A stretch of 9,469 nucleotides of DNA from an uncultured Porphyromonas sp. (GTDB lineage: Bacteria > Bacteroidota > Bacteroidia > Bacteroidales > Porphyromonadaceae), in assembly GCA_946997275.1 (NCBI GenBank), contig CAMPUN010000025.1, positions 1-9,469 of the forward strand, given 5' to 3'. Numbering within the stretch: the stretch's first letter is position 1; each line of letters begins with the position of its first letter. Positions 6,197 through 9,469 of the stretch are shown in pieces. A program made the position numbers and the translations under genes. The notes under the pieces were generated by a model. It was not told where the DNA came from, ran no database searches, and saw only the letters and a list, made by a program, of their open reading frames with translations.

Positions 6197-7921
6197 ATGA
6201 TCAGAAAACTACTAACTACCGCAGGGCTAATTGTTGCTATGTGCGGACTATCGCTCCAAGCTTCAGCCCAAACAGTCGATCTCTCCAATCGTGGCGATGG
6301 GGGAGTGAAGGAACCCTCCTACATGGTCAAGAAGGATCGACAGCTGATGTCGCAAAATCTCAAGAGAGACACGCGTCCTATCTTCAAGACCAAGGAAGAG
6401 TTCAATGTTCGCTATGTAGACAAGGACAAGAAGATCGTCGAGATCGCACCAGCTCAAAATGTCGCTGAGCGTAAGCCTGGCATCTATGGCGAGAGCGTTG
6501 TGGTCCCTGAGATCCTCAACGTCAAGGATGATAAGGATCTAATCCCCTGCACTGTTGTTGCTGTCGGAGAAGCTGCGTTTGCATTCAACAACGTCAGCTC
6601 AATCAAGCTCCCTGCGACTTGTAAGGAGCTTAAGGATAGAGCTTTCTCCATGACTGATATGGTGGTTGCCGACATCCCAGATCAGATTGAAAAGATGGGA
6701 GACAATGTTTTCCTACTCTGTAGTAGTTTGACTAAGATCCGCATTGGTAAGGGACTCAAGGAGATGGGAGAGAATCCATTCCTTGGCTGTACGAATATCA
6801 GCTCTATCGAAGTCAATGCAGAGAATCCTATCCTCTCCGAAAAGGATGGCGTCCTATACAATAAGGCACAGACGATACTCTATCTCTGTCCTATGCAACG
6901 TAAAAGTACTACTACAGTAACGCTGCCCAACACGGTGAAGGAAATAGCAGACAATGCATTCTATGACTGTTCCTATCTAAGGAAAATCGTTCTCAACGAG
7001 GGCTTGGAGAAGATAGGTGAGGACGCCTTTTACGGTTGTGAGGCGCTTGAGGAGATGACCATCCCAGCCTCTGTCAAGGAGATCGCTCCTGGAGCATTTT
7101 ACCAGCTTAAGAAGTATGATGCCTTTAAGCTCGCTGAGGGTAACACCGTCTTTGAGGTTAAGTCTGATGGCGTCAATGAGGGTAAGCTCCTTATCAACAA
7201 GGTCAAGAACTCTCTCCACACATGCCTCTTTAAGGGTACTAACGCTGTTACCATCCCTGAAGGCATCAAGATCGTGGAGCCTTATGCTTTCTTGGGCTGT
7301 AGCTGGACTGCGTCAATCAAGTTCCCAGAATCCATCGAGAGTGTAGGGCGCGCAGCCTTCTCTGAGATGTACTCTCTCAAGGAGATCACGATCCCTGAGA
7401 AGGTCCGTGTGATACCTCCTTACTGCATCAGTGATTGTAAGAAGCTTACAAAGATTACTCTTGGCAAAAACGTCACTCTGGTTGAGAACCTAGCATTCTC
7501 TGGCAATGAGGCCATGGAGAAGGTTGGTGGCACGCTACAGATACTTGCTACTACCCCTCCAACAGTTGGGAAGAACAATGACGGCCAATACTACAATATG
7601 GGTGAGGACTTCTACAGTAAGGTCGTCCTAGAGGTGCCTGCAGAAAGTAGAAAGGCTTACGAGGATCACGTAGTTTGGGGCTTATTCTACCAGATCTATC
7701 CGGTAGGCAATGAGCTCGTCCAGCCAGTGTCGCCTCTACAGATCAGCGTAGCTGGTGGTCGCCTCTCTATCGTAGCTCCTGAGGTAGCTCCCATCGCTAT
7801 CTATACACTCGATGGTCAGGTCGTCTACACGACCTCTGCACTAGAGACTCAGCTCACACTGCCTGCTGGTCTCTATATGGTTACCTACGGTACGCAAGCT
7901 ACTAAGGTGCTTGTTGACTAA
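6197..7921 (+). CDS. BspA-like leucine-rich repeat surface protein with T9SS-type C-terminal domain
   Basis: This 574-residue exported protein belongs to the BspA-like LRR class (LRR_5), whose characterised members in oral Bacteroidetes and treponemes bind host matrix proteins and other bacteria. Residues 1-24 form a signal peptide ending ASA. Residues about 25-115 are a non-repeat N-terminal region. From about 116 to 440 the chain carries roughly 22-24-residue repeats of the form IxxNAFxxCxxLxxIxLPxxVKEI; the clearest lie at 241-300 (NTVKEIADNAFYDCSYLRKI, then GLEKIGEDAFYGCEALEEMTIP) and 350-430. A TTPPTV linker near 452-457 and a LEVPAESRKAYEDHVVWG segment (478-495) are typical of what follows BspA repeats. 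The last ~60 residues (514-574) resemble a T9SS sorting domain: IAIYTLDGQVVYT, then LPAGLYMVTYGTQATKVLV. The usual LYPNP start is missing. No terminator is seen in the 109 bp before the next LRR gene, so the two may be cotranscribed. Ligand unknown. Confidence 0.88.
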   Translation: MIRKLLTTAGLIVAMCGLSLQASAQTVDLSNRGDGGVKEPSYMVKKDRQLMSQNLKRDTRPIFKTKEEFNVRYVDKDKKIVEIAPAQNVAERKPGIYGESVVVPEILNVKDDKDLIPCTVVAVGEAAFAFNNVSSIKLPATCKELKDRAFSMTDMVVADIPDQIEKMGDNVFLLCSSLTKIRIGKGLKEMGENPFLGCTNISSIEVNAENPILSEKDGVLYNKAQTILYLCPMQRKSTTTVTLPNTVKEIADNAFYDCSYLRKIVLNEGLEKIGEDAFYGCEALEEMTIPASVKEIAPGAFYQLKKYDAFKLAEGNTVFEVKSDGVNEGKLLINKVKNSLHTCLFKGTNAVTIPEGIKIVEPYAFLGCSWTASIKFPESIESVGRAAFSEMYSLKEITIPEKVRVIPPYCISDCKKLTKITLGKNVTLVENLAFSGNEAMEKVGGTLQILATTPPTVGKNNDGQYYNMGEDFYSKVVLEVPAESRKAYEDHVVWGLFYQIYPVGNELVQPVSPLQISVAGGRLSIVAPEVAPIAIYTLDGQVVYTTSALETQLTLPAGLYMVTYGTQATKVLVD

Positions 7922-8030
7922 GCGCATAGCACTGTAGAGACGCTCGGACTCCCTGGTTCAGATCTCCATAGGACGGGTGCCTCTGCAGAGCTAATTCCCC
8001 TAGACAATACTAACTAACTATATAAGGATT

Positions 8031-9469
8031 ATGAAATCAAAACTACTCCTTCTCCTCACGCTCTTGGGCGTGTTAGGACTCACGGCACCTAGAGCTTTGG
8101 CTCAGGACCCAGCACCTGTCACTAGTTCAGTCACCATTACCACGGCACTAAACGTCGGAGACCGAATGAACATCATCTTCCAAGGTCCCGATGGAACTGG
8201 TCAGGGCATTGACGTAAAAGGTGCTAAGCCAGTAGAGGTCGAGGGCAAGATTGCCTATGAAATCACTGAGAAGCCTATCATCCTTACAGGTGATCTCTAC
8301 TCGCTTGAGATTACGATGTCTCAGGTGAAGTCGCTTAAGTTTGACAACTGCGTCCACCTCAAGACACTAATCTGTGGTACCAATATCATAGACTTCCTAG
8401 ACCTTACTGGACTGTCAGCTCTAGAGTACCTGAACTGTACCTCATCAAACATCAACACGGTGAAGCTTGATGGCTGTGTCAATCTGAAGGAGATTAGAGC
8501 TGATGGTAACAAGATTAAGAGCATCAACCTGACAGCAGCTCCTAAGCTAGAGATTATCTCTCTACCTATCAATCAGCTGACGGAGATTGATCTAAATGGA
8601 GTCGCCTGTAAGTCGCTAGACCTCTCTGCCAATGGCTTCAAGACTCTAGACTTGTCTAAGACTAAAGGGCTCGAGAGTCTATCTGTCTCTATGAATCCTC
8701 TCGTCTCAATTAACCTAGCAGGCTGTACGTCCCTCAAGAAGCTCAGTGCTAAGACGACTAGCCTTGCAGAGATAAATCTTACAGGTCTTACAGCTCTTGA
8801 GGATCTAGACTTGCACAAGGGTGAACTCACTAAGGTTTCCTTTGGTGAGAATCCCGTTCTCAAGGAGATTGACTTGAGTGAGAATAAGCTTACAGCGGTT
8901 GACTTCACGGCTTGTCCTAAGCTAGCTCACCTCAGCCTCAACGGCAACCAGCTAGAGGAGATGCACCTCAAGGATATGAGAAGTCTGAAAGATATCAACC
9001 TAAGATATAACAAGCTTACCAACTTCTCTATTGAGAACTGCCCAAGGCTCAATAGTGTCGTCCTCAGTGACAACCGTCTAACCTCTGCAGACCTATCTGG
9101 TGGTAAGCTCAGACTGCAGGATATATATGTAGATGGTAACCAGCTCACGACACTAGATGTCGCAGGATTTGCCAGCCTATCTACACTCAGTGCTGGCAGA
9201 AACCAGCTCACAGAGGTGAAGCTGGAGGGATGTAGTTCTCTTCGCTATCTAGACCTTTCTGAGAATAAGTTCTCAACGCTAACGTTCCCCGAACTTCCCG
9301 CACTGGGAGAGGTTTATGTCCAGAATAACAACCTCCGGGGCGATGCGATGAAGAATCTAATGAGCTCTCTGCCTGAGAAGAAGACTTCTGAGCCAGGTTC
9401 ATACGCTGGTAGCATCTACGCTGTCGAGACACGTAGCGACAAGGAGCAGAATATCTGCCTCAAGGAGCA
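8031..9469 (+). CDS. InlJ-like leucine-rich repeat surface protein (3' end beyond window)
   Basis: The frame opens at ATG 8031 and stays open to the window edge, giving 479 residues with no stop; the C-terminus, where a sorting domain would be expected, is missing. Residues 1-24 form a signal peptide ending ALA. Residues about 32-87 are a short cap (VTITTALNVGDRMNIIFQ, then ITEKPIILTGDL) of the kind that precedes repeats in internalin-J-like Bacteroidetes proteins. From about 88 to 436 there are some fifteen 21-residue LRRs of the form LxxLdLsxNxLxxvdLxgCxx, several with a Cys in the InlJ position (CVNLKEI, CTSLKKL, CPKLAHL, CPRLNSV, CSSLRYL). One repeat near 185-205 is about one residue short. 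MKNLMSSLPEKK (440-451) matches the segment that usually closes such arrays. AAGGA at 8024-8028 is close to the ATG for a ribosome binding site. The nearest known relative by pattern is the P. gingivalis internalin-related protein. An adhesion or biofilm role is inferred. Confidence 0.85.
   Translation, partial: MKSKLLLLLTLLGVLGLTAPRALAQDPAPVTSSVTITTALNVGDRMNIIFQGPDGTGQGIDVKGAKPVEVEGKIAYEITEKPIILTGDLYSLEITMSQVKSLKFDNCVHLKTLICGTNIIDFLDLTGLSALEYLNCTSSNINTVKLDGCVNLKEIRADGNKIKSINLTAAPKLEIISLPINQLTEIDLNGVACKSLDLSANGFKTLDLSKTKGLESLSVSMNPLVSINLAGCTSLKKLSAKTTSLAEINLTGLTALEDLDLHKGELTKVSFGENPVLKEIDLSENKLTAVDFTACPKLAHLSLNGNQLEEMHLKDMRSLKDINLRYNKLTNFSIENCPRLNSVVLSDNRLTSADLSGGKLRLQDIYVDGNQLTTLDVAGFASLSTLSAGRNQLTEVKLEGCSSLRYLDLSENKFSTLTFPELPALGEVYVQNNNLRGDAMKNLMSSLPEKKTSEPGSYAGSIYAVETRSDKEQNICLKE

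Noticed and set aside
7922..8030. Search for a terminator or promoter between the two LRR genes
   Set aside because: Only a 10-bp palindrome (CTCTGCAGAG at 7981-7990) was found, with no stable hairpin and no TAnnTTTG motif. Read-through from the first LRR gene is the simpler reading.
8294..9340. LRR repeat DNA considered as a tandem nucleotide repeat or CRISPR-like array
   Set aside because: The periodicity of about 63 bp reflects the 21-residue protein repeat. The DNA units are too diverged, and no constant repeat with variable spacers is seen.
8148..9432. Series of minus-strand open frames across the InlJ-like gene
   Set aside because: They are by-products of the repetitive Leu/Ser codon pattern of the LRR gene on the plus strand.

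Overview
The window looks like a chromosomal segment of a Bacteroidota anaerobe, most likely Porphyromonas or a close relative. Three lines of evidence support this. Three perfect copies of the Bacteroidetes -7 promoter motif TAnnTTTG lie in front of genes. Two proteins carry C-terminal domains of the type used for type IX secretion (T9SS), one of them with a textbook LYPNPARD start. The gene content (a Na+-translocating decarboxylase with a lamin-tail gamma-like subunit, a C10 cysteine protease, and BspA-like and InlJ-like leucine-rich repeat proteins) is typical of that group. I cannot name the species from the sequence alone.

Left part (1-2295, minus strand): a two-gene operon reads leftward. 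The first gene is an OadG-family membrane protein with a signal peptide and an extracytoplasmic lamin-tail domain. The second, 31 bp downstream, is the beta subunit of a sodium ion-translocating decarboxylase. Alpha (carboxyltransferase) and biotin-carrier genes are not beside them in this window and must lie elsewhere if the complex works. At the extreme left edge a TATCTTTG promoter and a short open start suggest another leftward gene that leaves the window.

Middle (2296-2771): a 476-bp divergent intergenic region carries one promoter for each flanking transcription unit. Between them lies an unusual set of short TTC..GAA / CTC..GAG palindromes, part of which repeats at 21-bp spacing. Further inverted repeats follow it. 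No gene is convincing here.

Right part (2778-9469, plus strand): three genes for exported proteins lie in a row. The first is a 1029-residue streptopain-family (C10) cysteine protease with signal peptide, propeptide, catalytic domain, beta-rich C-terminal modules and a T9SS sorting domain. A strong hairpin terminator and a 257-bp gap follow. Next is a 574-residue BspA-like LRR protein with a degenerate T9SS-type tail. After another 109 bp comes an InlJ-like LRR protein cut off by the right edge. Together they form a surface or secreted-protein cluster suited to host protein degradation and adhesion. No tRNA, rRNA, CRISPR array, insertion sequence or phage gene was seen, and I found no clear evidence of an undescribed system.
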